Source: a bacterium
Lineage (GTDB): Bacteria > UBP14 > UBA6098 > JAFGQG01
Length of the DNA stretch: 7,891 nucleotides
Direction: 5' to 3'
NCBI GenBank assembly: GCA_016930435.1
Contig: JAFGGQ010000057.1
Span: forward strand, 1-7,891
In this document: one piece after another, positions 1 through 5,970 of the stretch
How positions within the stretch are numbered: the stretch's first letter is position 1
Layout: each line of letters opens with the position of its first letter
Position numbers and translations under genes: made by a program
The notes under the pieces: model-generated
The model's database searches: none
What the model was told of the DNA's origin: nothing
Seen by the model: the letters and a program-made list of their open reading frames with translations, nothing else

Positions 1-2369
1 AATTTTCTGTCGGGCATTATATGTTCAATGTGGTAATTCTCCAGAAATACCGGCCAGTTTTTTCGCACTTCTTCAGGGTCCTGAATGAGTAGGTCCAGAA
101 AGCTGACCAGCTCCTGTTTGACCAAGCCCCTCAGGAATACTAACCCTTCCAAGCCAAAAGCAAGATAAAGCTCTTTTAATTCCTCAAAGGGTGCAATTCG
201 CATATCATCACTGGATGGCTCCTGACCATTGATCAGAATAACATCTTCGACAACGGAAAGCGTGAAAGCTTCGGTATGTTCGAAAAAATAGCTCAATTCC
301 TGGTAGAAATGCTCGATGGCGTTTATCACATTGGCATTGTCTTTAGGGTAGAATCGCACATTCTGAAGGGCTATTTTGAGAAGACGGGAGGCCTGCAGCG
401 CCCGTCTCAGGTCGGAATCGGAAAGAGGGTTTTCCTTTGCGATAGCATTCGTCCGGATACGTCTCTGAAGGTCGGTAAGGATGGCTTTAGGAATATAGGC
501 ATCAAGGTAAATTTTATCCAGTTCCTGGGATGCTTCGGAGGCCTTATCCCACATTCCCGCACGACTATAATGATAAGCAAGTCTCCCAATGATATTATCA
601 AGATTATCCGAATAAAGCTGTTTTCCTATCTCGGCGATATCTTTATGCAATTTTTGCCGCTCATTTAAATCTACTCCATCATAAAGAAGATTCCGGGTCA
701 GGGTATGCATGAAAACAAATTTTCCTGGATTATTTGGAACATCATCGATGATCTGGGCATTTCTCGCTTCTTCAAGGGATTCCAGTATCTGCGCCTCACT
801 CATATCCATAAGTTGTTCCAGAAACTTAATATCGAATTCATTTCCGATGATTACCGCTTTTTTAAGTATTTCCATAGTCTCTTCGGAAATCCCTTTTAAG
901 CGCTGGGTTAAAGTATCTTCTACGCTATTATAGATATCTTCATGCTTAAAGGTCGGTACTATCCAGTTACCATTGACGAACTGAATTACCTCTTTCTCGA
1001 TCAGATTAGAAAGGGTTTCTTCAATGAACAATGGACTCCCCTTTGTTTTAGAATATAGATCATCATAAAATTGATCCGGTGATTTAATTTTGGGGAATAT
1101 TTCCTGGACCAGCATAGCAGTATTTTTTGTATCCAGAGGCCCCATCTCTATCTCGGTGATCTTCTTTAATTTGTTAATATTTGTAAAAAAACGGATGATA
1201 TTATTCCAGTCATGTTCCATTCCCTGGTCGGTTTTATTCAGGGTTCCGCAATACCATAATTTGGCATTCTTAAATTCTTGATAAAGGGTGTCCAACAGTT
1301 CCAGTGAAGCGTTATCAATCCACTGAATATCGTCCATCGTAATTACAAGTCCCCCTGCATTTATCAGGAACACCAAAAATTTGTTTATGGCATTGAAATA
1401 GGCTACTTTGGGCTCCTCCCTGACCTCCTCAAGGTCATTATCATTCAATTCCTTGAGTATGGGTATGTCTTTTTCAATAAGTTGCTTCTGCATTCGACTG
1501 AGCTTACTCCCGATTTCATTGAGGAGTTCTCTGTTCCGGGCAAGCAAATTCTCAATTCCACCCAGAATGCTTTTATATGGTTTGTTCCCCCAGTCAGCGT
1601 TTCCTTTTACCAGGAGAACCCAATATTCCAACTTTTGAAAATTATTCATAAGTTCCTGGATGACCTTGGTTTTTCCCATGCCTAATTCGGCATAAATAAT
1701 TGGGAAACGGGTCAAGGAAGATTCATCGGCGAACATCGCTTTCTCGATTTGAGAAATAATCTTTTCCCGGCCAATCAGTTTGATCTCGGGAAATATAGTT
1801 TTAAAATTAGTAACAGCGACCAGACGCCCCTTATCCGGATAGACCACAATCTGGCCTTTGCCCTTTCTTTTTGCCTCATAGAGCGCTTCATCTCCCCTTT
1901 GAAACAGTTTTTTTGCATCGAGAGCATTGATAGGAAAACCGGCTACACCAATACTTAAGGTTATTTCAAATTTAACCGGTTCCCTAATGACTTTTTTCAG
2001 TTCTTTTCGTGCGGATTCAAGGAGTTTGGTTAAAAAATCACCGGCATCTTCTTTACGGGTATTAGTAAAGATTATAAGAAATTCATCTCCCGCATAGCGA
2101 ATAGGCAGATCATTGGAGGAAACAAATTGTCTCAATAACTCCCCTAATTTTGCAAGAACGCTGTCTCCGGTAAGATGGCCATAATTATCATTGATTTTCT
2201 TAAAAGAATCGACATCGATAAGAGCCAGGGACAGTGGTTCATTCCGTTGATGGGCTTGCTTTAAATAATCAGCGATTGTTTTCCCGTAATAACGCCGATT
2301 ATAAAGACCGGTCAGTTCGTCCTTATAAATTAATTCGATAAGCTTTAGTTCATCAACGGTTTCAGGCAT
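1..2369 (-). CDS. GGDEF domain fused to a STAND/AAA-type ATPase, 3' end beyond the window
   Basis: I translated this frame by hand: it is open for 789 codons from ATG at 2369 to the window edge, with the C-terminus missing. AAGGGGA at 2375-2381 lies 5 nt before the start. Residues 15-177 form a GGDEF domain: DELTGLYNRRY (17-27), LIDVDSFKKIND (50-61), RYAGDEF (91-97), LSIGVAGFP (138-146), then ALYEAKRKGK. Residues 198-202 (LIGRE) open an AAA_16/STAND-like ATPase with Walker A AELGMGKT (227-234) and Walker B LVITMDDIQW (341-350). A helical stretch follows (EFDIKFLEQLMDMSEAQILE near 511-530), as in LuxR/adenylate-cyclase-associated STAND proteins. From about 651 there is a helical region with RFYPKDNANVINAIEHFY and LSVVEDVILING, resembling a module I recall beside HEAT repeats in signalling proteins. 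No transmembrane segment was seen. Diguanylate cyclase activity is plausible but unproven; the fold could instead be regulatory. The domain calls are firm and the biological role is unknown. Confidence 0.9.
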   Translation of the reverse strand, partial: MPETVDELKLIELIYKDELTGLYNRRYYGKTIADYLKQAHQRNEPLSLALIDVDSFKKINDNYGHLTGDSVLAKLGELLRQFVSSNDLPIRYAGDEFLIIFTNTRKEDAGDFLTKLLESARKELKKVIREPVKFEITLSIGVAGFPINALDAKKLFQRGDEALYEAKRKGKGQIVVYPDKGRLVAVTNFKTIFPEIKLIGREKIISQIEKAMFADESSLTRFPIIYAELGMGKTKVIQELMNNFQKLEYWVLLVKGNADWGNKPYKSILGGIENLLARNRELLNEIGSKLSRMQKQLIEKDIPILKELNDNDLEEVREEPKVAYFNAINKFLVFLINAGGLVITMDDIQWIDNASLELLDTLYQEFKNAKLWYCGTLNKTDQGMEHDWNNIIRFFTNINKLKKITEIEMGPLDTKNTAMLVQEIFPKIKSPDQFYDDLYSKTKGSPLFIEETLSNLIEKEVIQFVNGNWIVPTFKHEDIYNSVEDTLTQRLKGISEETMEILKKAVIIGNEFDIKFLEQLMDMSEAQILESLEEARNAQIIDDVPNNPGKFVFMHTLTRNLLYDGVDLNERQKLHKDIAEIGKQLYSDNLDNIIGRLAYHYSRAGMWDKASEASQELDKIYLDAYIPKAILTDLQRRIRTNAIAKENPLSDSDLRRALQASRLLKIALQNVRFYPKDNANVINAIEHFYQELSYFFEHTEAFTLSVVEDVILINGQEPSSDDMRIAPFEELKELYLAFGLEGLVFLRGLVKQELVSFLDLLIQDPEEVRKNWPVFLENYHIEHIMPDRK

Positions 2370-2400
2370 ATTAATCCCCTTAAAATCAAATAACTTAAAT

Positions 2401-2417
2401 AAGATATTATATATCTT
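2401..2417. repeat. 7-bp inverted repeat over the candidate -10 box
   Basis: The sequence reads AAGATAT-TAT-ATATCTT, a perfect 7-bp inverted repeat with a 3-nt centre. It coincides with the -10 element of the candidate promoter, a position where a dimeric repressor could bind. It is pure low-complexity AT sequence apart from one G and one C, so chance is a real alternative. Confidence 0.45.
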
Positions 2418-2433
2418 AGTAAAAGTCAAACAA
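2401..2433 (-). promoter_or_regulatory. Candidate sigma-70-like promoter of the GGDEF-ATPase gene
   Basis: On the minus strand TTGTTT (2428-2433) is followed after 16 nt by a perfect TATAAT (2406-2411), about 37 nt upstream of the ATG. An overlapping alternative is TTGACT (2424-2429), 17 nt, TATCTT (2401-2406). It lies just downstream of the terminator of the preceding operon, so this gene probably has its own transcription start. Consensus matching by eye only; this AT-rich spacer could give chance hits. Confidence 0.5.
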
Positions 2434-2445
2434 GAAATAGTCAGT

Positions 2446-2482
2446 AAATAAAAAAGCCGAAGGGAACCAGCTCCCTTCGGCT
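2446..2482 (-). terminator. Rho-independent terminator of the sigma/anti-sigma/LTxxQ operon
   Basis: A perfect 11-bp stem (arms 2455-2465 and 2472-2482) with a 6-nt loop. On the minus strand the stem is followed by TTTTTATTT. It starts about 30 nt after the stop of the last LTxxQ gene. There is no T-run on the plus side, so it acts in the minus direction and separates the LTxxQ genes from the GGDEF-ATPase gene. Confidence 0.93.
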
Positions 2483-2512
2483 AATATTCAGGAATAACCA
2501 GCAATACGCTTA

Positions 2513-3031
2513 CTAGTCCTTATTATGTTGACAATCGCCGTGTTGCATATCCTTCTTCATATTCATATCCATTTTACCTTCACGATTCTCTTTGCGTATG
2601 TTCTTAATGCGATCGAGCTGCTCATCTGAAAGCATATCCTTAATATCCAGAATAAGGTCGGTTCCCAGTATCTTCATTTCAGCCTGAATACCAGAGATAT
2701 TCTCAATATACTGATGGGCCTTATTTCTATCCGGAGAATCTTCATCCAGCAGTTTTCTCAATTCAAGGGATTTTTTCTCCATGTCCGCCCTAAGGTCGAT
2801 CATACTTTTTTCTACCTGATATCTAAGGTCTTGAATTTGAGTGAGTTGTTGCTCGGTGAGTTGGATTTCATCTGCGTATTCGTCCAGCATCCCGCCATCC
2901 AGCATTTTCATCAATCTCCCGCCGCCATGCTCCATATCTCCCTTCATACATGGTTGAGACCAGACTATAAAACTGGTCAGGCTTATCAGAGAGATGACAG
3001 CCAGAGTGATTAGCAGTGTTTTGCGACGCAT
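2513..3031 (-). CDS. Secreted Spy/CpxP-like LTxxQ protein with Met/His/Cys-rich ends
   Basis: A 172-residue protein. Residues 1-25 form a Sec signal peptide: RRK, a hydrophobic stretch, then a WSQ cleavage region. The mature protein is almost wholly helical and carries two copies of the LTxxQ signature of the Spy/CpxP/heavy-metal-sensor family, LTEQQ (58-62) and LSDEQ (134-138). The length matches the family. Family members are periplasmic ATP-independent chaperones or metal and envelope-stress sensors. The N-terminal mature end (C28, M29, M33, H35, M41, M43, M48) and the tail (M154, M156, M158, M162, H164, C167, H169) could bind a soft metal such as copper; that is inference. It has a near-perfect Shine-Dalgarno site and is the last gene before the terminator. 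It lies 67 nt downstream of a second LTxxQ gene and in the cluster of an ECF sigma/anti-sigma pair. Family confident, ligand unknown. Confidence 0.88.
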   Translation of the reverse strand: MRRKTLLITLAVISLISLTSFIVWSQPCMKGDMEHGGGRLMKMLDGGMLDEYADEIQLTEQQLTQIQDLRYQVEKSMIDLRADMEKKSLELRKLLDEDSPDRNKAHQYIENISGIQAEMKILGTDLILDIKDMLSDEQLDRIKNIRKENREGKMDMNMKKDMQHGDCQHNKD

Positions 3032-3034
3032 CTT

Positions 3035-3044
3035 TCACCTCCTT
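3035..3044 (-). promoter_or_regulatory. Near-perfect ribosome binding site of the distal LTxxQ gene
   Basis: On the minus strand AAGGAGGTGA lies 3 nt upstream of the ATG at 3031 (5-8 nt when measured from the AGGAGG core). It is fully complementary to the usual 16S anti-Shine-Dalgarno sequence and is the strongest such site in the window. It fixes the start and suggests high, independent translation of this protein. Confidence 0.85.
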
Positions 3045-3058
3045 ATGGTGAATTTTAG

Positions 3059-3082
3059 GTTAATTAGTTCCCGCTGATTAAC
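3059..3082. repeat. Intercistronic inverted repeat between the two LTxxQ genes
   Basis: Arms GTTAATTAG (3059-3067) and CTGATTAAC (3074-3082) pair over 9 bp with one mismatch around a 6-nt loop. No T-tract follows on the minus strand, so it is not a normal terminator. It could be an mRNA processing or stability hairpin, a partial attenuator or an operator. Confidence 0.55.
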
Positions 3083-3098
3083 TGAAATTAATAGGTTA

Positions 3099-3626
3099 TT
3101 AATCAGATAAATGTTCATCTTCAAAGGGAATTTCTTCACGGAGAGAATGGATCAGATCACGCATTTCATATCGGAATTCAAACTCGAATTGGATTAATTT
3201 CACCTGTTGTTCCAGGGTTAATATATCCTCGATCTCTCGGGCCAGAAGAAGCCAATTACCCTTTATCTGCTCTTCGATATCCAGGTATCTATCCAGTATA
3301 TCTTGAAGTTCTTTCTGATCGCTCCACATGTTTTTCTGTTCTAATATCTTGATCCTTTCTATCACTCCGGATTTTTCCTGATAAAGGCTGTCTATCCTGT
3401 TGCGGTAATTTCTGAGCCTTGGAAAAAGTATCGCAGCCTGCTCTTCAGTCAGATTCAGCTTATCAGACATCTTCCAGAGTTTGATAATCTCGATCTTTTC
3501 CCGGATTTCCTCTTTACGGTTCAAGTCCTGCATGAATCCGCCCCTGGGAGGATGCTGCGCCCAGAGCTCACCTATAGTAGCAAAAATAAAAGTGATTAAG
3601 ATTACTAATAGTATTTTCTTTTTCAT
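3099..3626 (-). CDS. Secreted LTxxQ (Spy/CpxP-like) periplasmic protein, proximal copy
   Basis: A 175-residue protein. Residues 1-23 are a clear Sec signal peptide (MKKK, then a hydrophobic core) ending LWA|Q. The mature chain is helical and highly charged. It has LTEEQ (59-63) followed by an FPRLRNYRNRIDSLYQEK helix, and a second motif LTLEQ (136-140), the paired-LTxxQ layout of the Spy/CpxP and periplasmic heavy-metal-sensor family. The C-terminus is acidic (EEIPFEDEHLSD). Unlike the next gene it has no Met/His-rich tails, so a metal role is less evident; a chaperone or anti-sigma co-sensor role is possible. It begins 21 nt after the anti-sigma gene with GGGAGGA as Shine-Dalgarno. Genes of this kind commonly follow ECF sigma/anti-sigma pairs in Gram-negative bacteria. 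Family assignment is good, precise function unknown. Confidence 0.85.
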   Translation of the reverse strand: MKKKILLVILITFIFATIGELWAQHPPRGGFMQDLNRKEEIREKIEIIKLWKMSDKLNLTEEQAAILFPRLRNYRNRIDSLYQEKSGVIERIKILEQKNMWSDQKELQDILDRYLDIEEQIKGNWLLLAREIEDILTLEQQVKLIQFEFEFRYEMRDLIHSLREEIPFEDEHLSD

Positions 3627-3633
3627 TCTCTGA

Positions 3634-3640
3634 TCCTCCC
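3634..3640 (-). promoter_or_regulatory. Ribosome binding site of the proximal LTxxQ gene
   Basis: GGGAGGA on the minus strand, 7 nt before the ATG at 3626. It supports that start and independent translation within the operon. Confidence 0.75.
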
Positions 3641-3647
3641 TGGCTAA

Positions 3648-4283
3648 CTAACCAGATTTACTGTAAAGGTATTTGTATATCGGCGAATCCTTTGCTATGC
3701 TGGTTTCATATTCTTTGAGTCTGTTCAACAGAATCTTAGCATCCTGATCGCCGATAAGATAAAGTTCGGTTTCAAGAGGAATAGCCTCCTCAATGATCTG
3801 TTCACCTATTATCAGGTCATCAAGGTATTCCCTGAAAAGCATTAAAAGAGGAGAATTGTCCTCATTCATTGCAACATAATCAATAAAACTCTCCTCAATT
3901 TCACTATCATCGTAAGAATAATACAGGATTGATTCCTGCGGTTCCTGTGATGGCCTGAAATAGTCTATGGTTAAGATAATCAGACCGGCTAAAAGCAGCA
4001 TCGTCAGGCTTTGAAAAATAGGCCTGAGCCTCCATTGATGAAGGGGCGCTCTCTGCTCTCTTATTTTTTCCCAAAACTCCTGGTTAAAGGCACTCCAGAA
4101 ATCCTGGTTCTTAGTTACCTGATATTTATTCAAAAGATCAACCTTTCTCTTTATCTGAGCATATTTCACCTGGCAATCCTTACAATCCCTGAGATGAATT
4201 TCAAGGTCTGTCTTTTCCTGTATATCCAGAAAAGGATATTTATCCAATAATTTCGATATCCCGGAGCACCTCATTTTAATCAT
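3648..4283 (-). CDS. Zinc-finger transmembrane anti-sigma factor
   Basis: A 211-residue single-pass membrane protein. The cytoplasmic N-terminus carries the zinc-binding anti-sigma (ZAS, zf-HC2) signature H30-x3-C34-x2-C37 (HLRDCKDC) with an upstream C6 as probable fourth ligand. A linker with several aromatic residues follows (QDFWSAFNQEFWEKI, 60-74). One hydrophobic segment at about 88-106 (PIFQSLTMLLLAGLIILTI) should cross the inner membrane. The roughly 100-residue periplasmic part is acidic, begins near YYSYDDSEIEES and has no domain I recognise. The start overlaps the sigma stop as ATGA, the usual translational coupling that keeps a sigma and its antagonist in balance. An alternative ATG three codons downstream exists. 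Expected role: hold the ECF sigma inactive until an envelope signal is received, possibly through the LTxxQ proteins encoded next. Family confident; the signal is unknown. Confidence 0.9.
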   Translation of the reverse strand: MIKMRCSGISKLLDKYPFLDIQEKTDLEIHLRDCKDCQVKYAQIKRKVDLLNKYQVTKNQDFWSAFNQEFWEKIREQRAPLHQWRLRPIFQSLTMLLLAGLIILTIDYFRPSQEPQESILYYSYDDSEIEESFIDYVAMNEDNSPLLMLFREYLDDLIIGEQIIEEAIPLETELYLIGDQDAKILLNRLKEYETSIAKDSPIYKYLYSKSG

Positions 4284-4825
4284 ACCCTTATTATTTTTTT
4301 AAGTTTTTTTAATGAATAGCTGTAGAGACTTTTAATAGTGTTTATATTCCGGTTCATTATCTTTGAAATTTCAGCAAAGCTTTGATTTTCATAAAAATGC
4401 AGGATGAAAACCGTTCTGGATTTCAGGGGAAGCCGATTCAGAGCCTGCGCAATCTTCTTATTGATCTGTTCCTGAGTTAAACTGTCGATTACCTCATTTT
4501 CAAATGAGAACGTCCTCTCGGTTACTTCAGAAAAGGGGCTGAATATTTTCCTTCGCCGGTTATGATTGATAGATGTATTATAGGCGATCCTGTAAATCCA
4601 GGTATAGAACGAAGATTCCATCTTGAAGCTATTCAGGGCATTATAGGCTTTTAAAAAGGAATTTTGAGTGATGTCGTATGCATCCTCTTCATTCCCAGTC
4701 ATTGCGTAAGCCAGTTGGTATATTTTCTGTTGATATTTTTCCATTAGTTGATTAAATGCGTTTTTATCGCCTTCTTGAGCTTTTTTAACAATGGTTTGCT
4801 CATCTATGTGATTTGATTTTTCCAC
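4280..4825 (-). CDS. ECF-type RNA polymerase sigma factor (sigma-70 family, RpoE-like)
   Basis: A 181-residue protein with only sigma regions 2 and 4, the layout of extracytoplasmic-function sigma factors. Region 2 spans about 20-93: AFNQLMEKYQQKIYQLAY, then the core-binding and -10-recognition stretch DITQNSFLKAYNAL and SSFYTWIYRIAYNTSIN ending in NRRRK. Region 4 spans about 120-178: ALNRLPLKSRTVFILHFYE, then the helix-turn-helix SFAEISKIMNRNINTIKSLYSYSLKKLKK. The recognition helix reads NINTIKSLYSYSLKKL rather than the usual VGTVKSRLHRARKKL, so promoter preference may differ from RpoE. The start is GTG at 4825 with no visible Shine-Dalgarno; an in-frame stop lies ten codons upstream, and the next internal ATG (residue 28) would cut into region 2. 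It is translationally coupled to the anti-sigma gene. Family certain; regulon unknown. Confidence 0.93.
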   Translation of the reverse strand: MEKSNHIDEQTIVKKAQEGDKNAFNQLMEKYQQKIYQLAYAMTGNEEDAYDITQNSFLKAYNALNSFKMESSFYTWIYRIAYNTSINHNRRRKIFSPFSEVTERTFSFENEVIDSLTQEQINKKIAQALNRLPLKSRTVFILHFYENQSFAEISKIMNRNINTIKSLYSYSLKKLKKIIRV

Positions 4826-4928
4826 TAATTTTATTTGCGTTCTGTAGGTTTAGACAAAAAAAACGGATATGTGTTTAAAAAAAAAAGATGAAATTTTAAG
4901 ACTATGGGAGATTGATCTTCGAATAAGC
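4826..4928 (-). other. AT-rich spacer between mreB and the sigma gene
   Basis: 103 nt with no gene. It holds an A10 run (4877-4886) and an A8 run (4856-4863), which read as T-tracts on the transcribed minus strand. A weak 8-bp hairpin with one mismatch straddles the mreB stop (about 4912-4932). I see no convincing promoter or Shine-Dalgarno for the sigma gene. Whether transcription from mreB reads through, ends or restarts here cannot be decided from sequence. Confidence 0.5.
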
Positions 4929-5948
4929 TCAATGCTTAACCATTATTTTGGAGTAATAATCGAAGTTGTCAATGATCACTCCTGTGCCATTGACCACACA
5001 TTTCAGGGGTTCATCCACAACATAGACCGCAAGGTCAGTTTCCTGCCGGATCTTCTGGTCCAGTCCTCTTAGCAGTGAACCTCCCCCGGTCATTATTATA
5101 CCCCTTTCCATAATATCCGCAGCCAGTTCCGGTGGGGTTACCTCGAGGGCTTCCCGGATAGCTGCCATTACCGCATTTACAGGTTCCATAAGGGCTTCAC
5201 GTATCTCTCCGGATGAAACTTCAATGGACTTCGGAATACCGCTTAGCAGGTCCCTTCCCTTAATATCCATAGACCTTTCCTGCGTTTGAGGAAAAGCGCT
5301 GCCTATTTCCACCTTAACCTTCTCGGAGGTCTGTTCACCTATAAGCAGATTATGCTCTTTTTTAAGGTATTGTACAATAGCTTCATTCATTTCATCTCCG
5401 GCAATCCTGATTGAGGTATTATTAACGATGCCGGAAAGGGCGATTACGGCGATCTCGGAGGTACCCCCACCGATATCTATGACCATATTGCCCCGGGGAG
5501 CTTCCACAACCACCCCTACTCCAATAGCTGCAGCCATAGGCTCGTTAACCAAAAACACTTCTCTGGCCCCGGCATTCTCAGCAGTCTCGATCACCGCCCT
5601 CTTTTCCACCTCGGTAATCCCGGAAGGCACCGAAATGATGATCTTAGGCTTGACCAGAAACTTCTTACGAATAACCCTTTTAATGAATTCCCTAAGCATA
5701 TCCTCGGTCATTTCGAAATCGGCTATGACTCCATCCTTCAGGGGTCTTACTGCATTTATATTGCCCGGTGTACGCCCCAGCATCTCCTTGGCCTGACGGC
5801 CAATGGCAATTACTTTGTGGGAGTCGGTATCTACCGCTACTACGGAAGGCTCATTCAGAATAATCCCGAAACCCTTGACATATACCAGAGTATTGGCTGT
5901 ACCAAGGTCAATCCCAATATCATTTGAAAAATAATCGAAGAATCCCAT
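4929..5948 (-). CDS. mreB: Rod-shape-determining actin homologue MreB
   Basis: A 339-residue protein, full length for MreB. It is the actin-like ATPase that polymerises under the inner membrane and guides the elongation peptidoglycan machinery. The N-terminus MGFFDYFS is short and amphipathic, suited to membrane binding. Actin-fold motifs are intact: phosphate 1 GIDLGTANT (12-20), VPSGITEVEKRA (107-118), NEPMAAAIG (135-143), phosphate 2 DIGGGTSE (158-165), and the adenosine motif MTGGGSLLRGL (286-296). The ATG at 5948 lies 22 nt after the efp stop, with only a weak purine-rich AGAGAGAAA upstream. Most bacteria have mreC and mreD directly downstream; here the next gene is a sigma factor, so mreCD must be elsewhere, absent, or this is one of several mreB copies. 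Identification is secure as MreB/Mbl family. Confidence 0.97.
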   Translation of the reverse strand: MGFFDYFSNDIGIDLGTANTLVYVKGFGIILNEPSVVAVDTDSHKVIAIGRQAKEMLGRTPGNINAVRPLKDGVIADFEMTEDMLREFIKRVIRKKFLVKPKIIISVPSGITEVEKRAVIETAENAGAREVFLVNEPMAAAIGVGVVVEAPRGNMVIDIGGGTSEIAVIALSGIVNNTSIRIAGDEMNEAIVQYLKKEHNLLIGEQTSEKVKVEIGSAFPQTQERSMDIKGRDLLSGIPKSIEVSSGEIREALMEPVNAVMAAIREALEVTPPELAADIMERGIIMTGGGSLLRGLDQKIRQETDLAVYVVDEPLKCVVNGTGVIIDNFDYYSKIMVKH

Positions 5949-5970
5949 TAGTTTTCTCTCTGCTCAGGTC

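Noticed and set aside
276-668. Plus-strand open frame of 130 codons
   Set aside because: It lies wholly antisense to the helical part of the GGDEF-ATPase gene, whose frame is continuous and has recognisable domains. No ribosome site or family resemblance.
2942-2960. Lipoprotein cysteine at residue 28 of the distal LTxxQ protein
   Set aside because: The residues before the cysteine (S-Q-P) do not form a lipobox; ordinary signal peptidase I cleavage after S25 fits better.
2714-3013. Plus-strand open frame of 99 codons
   Set aside because: Antisense to the distal LTxxQ gene, which has a signal peptide, two LTxxQ motifs and a near-perfect ribosome site.
4827-4855. Possible promoter TTGTCT-18 nt-TAAAAT before the sigma gene
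   Set aside because: The -10 box would end 1-2 nt before the GTG, placing the transcription start inside the coding region. The next in-frame ATG would cut into sigma region 2.
4877-4932. Intrinsic terminator after mreB
   Set aside because: The only hairpin is weak, contains a mismatch, overlaps the stop codon and is separated from the T10 tract by about 25 nt, so it does not have terminator geometry.
5428-5796. Plus-strand open frame of 122 codons
   Set aside because: Antisense shadow of mreB with low-complexity Ser/Ile/Pro composition. The mreB motifs on the other strand are intact.
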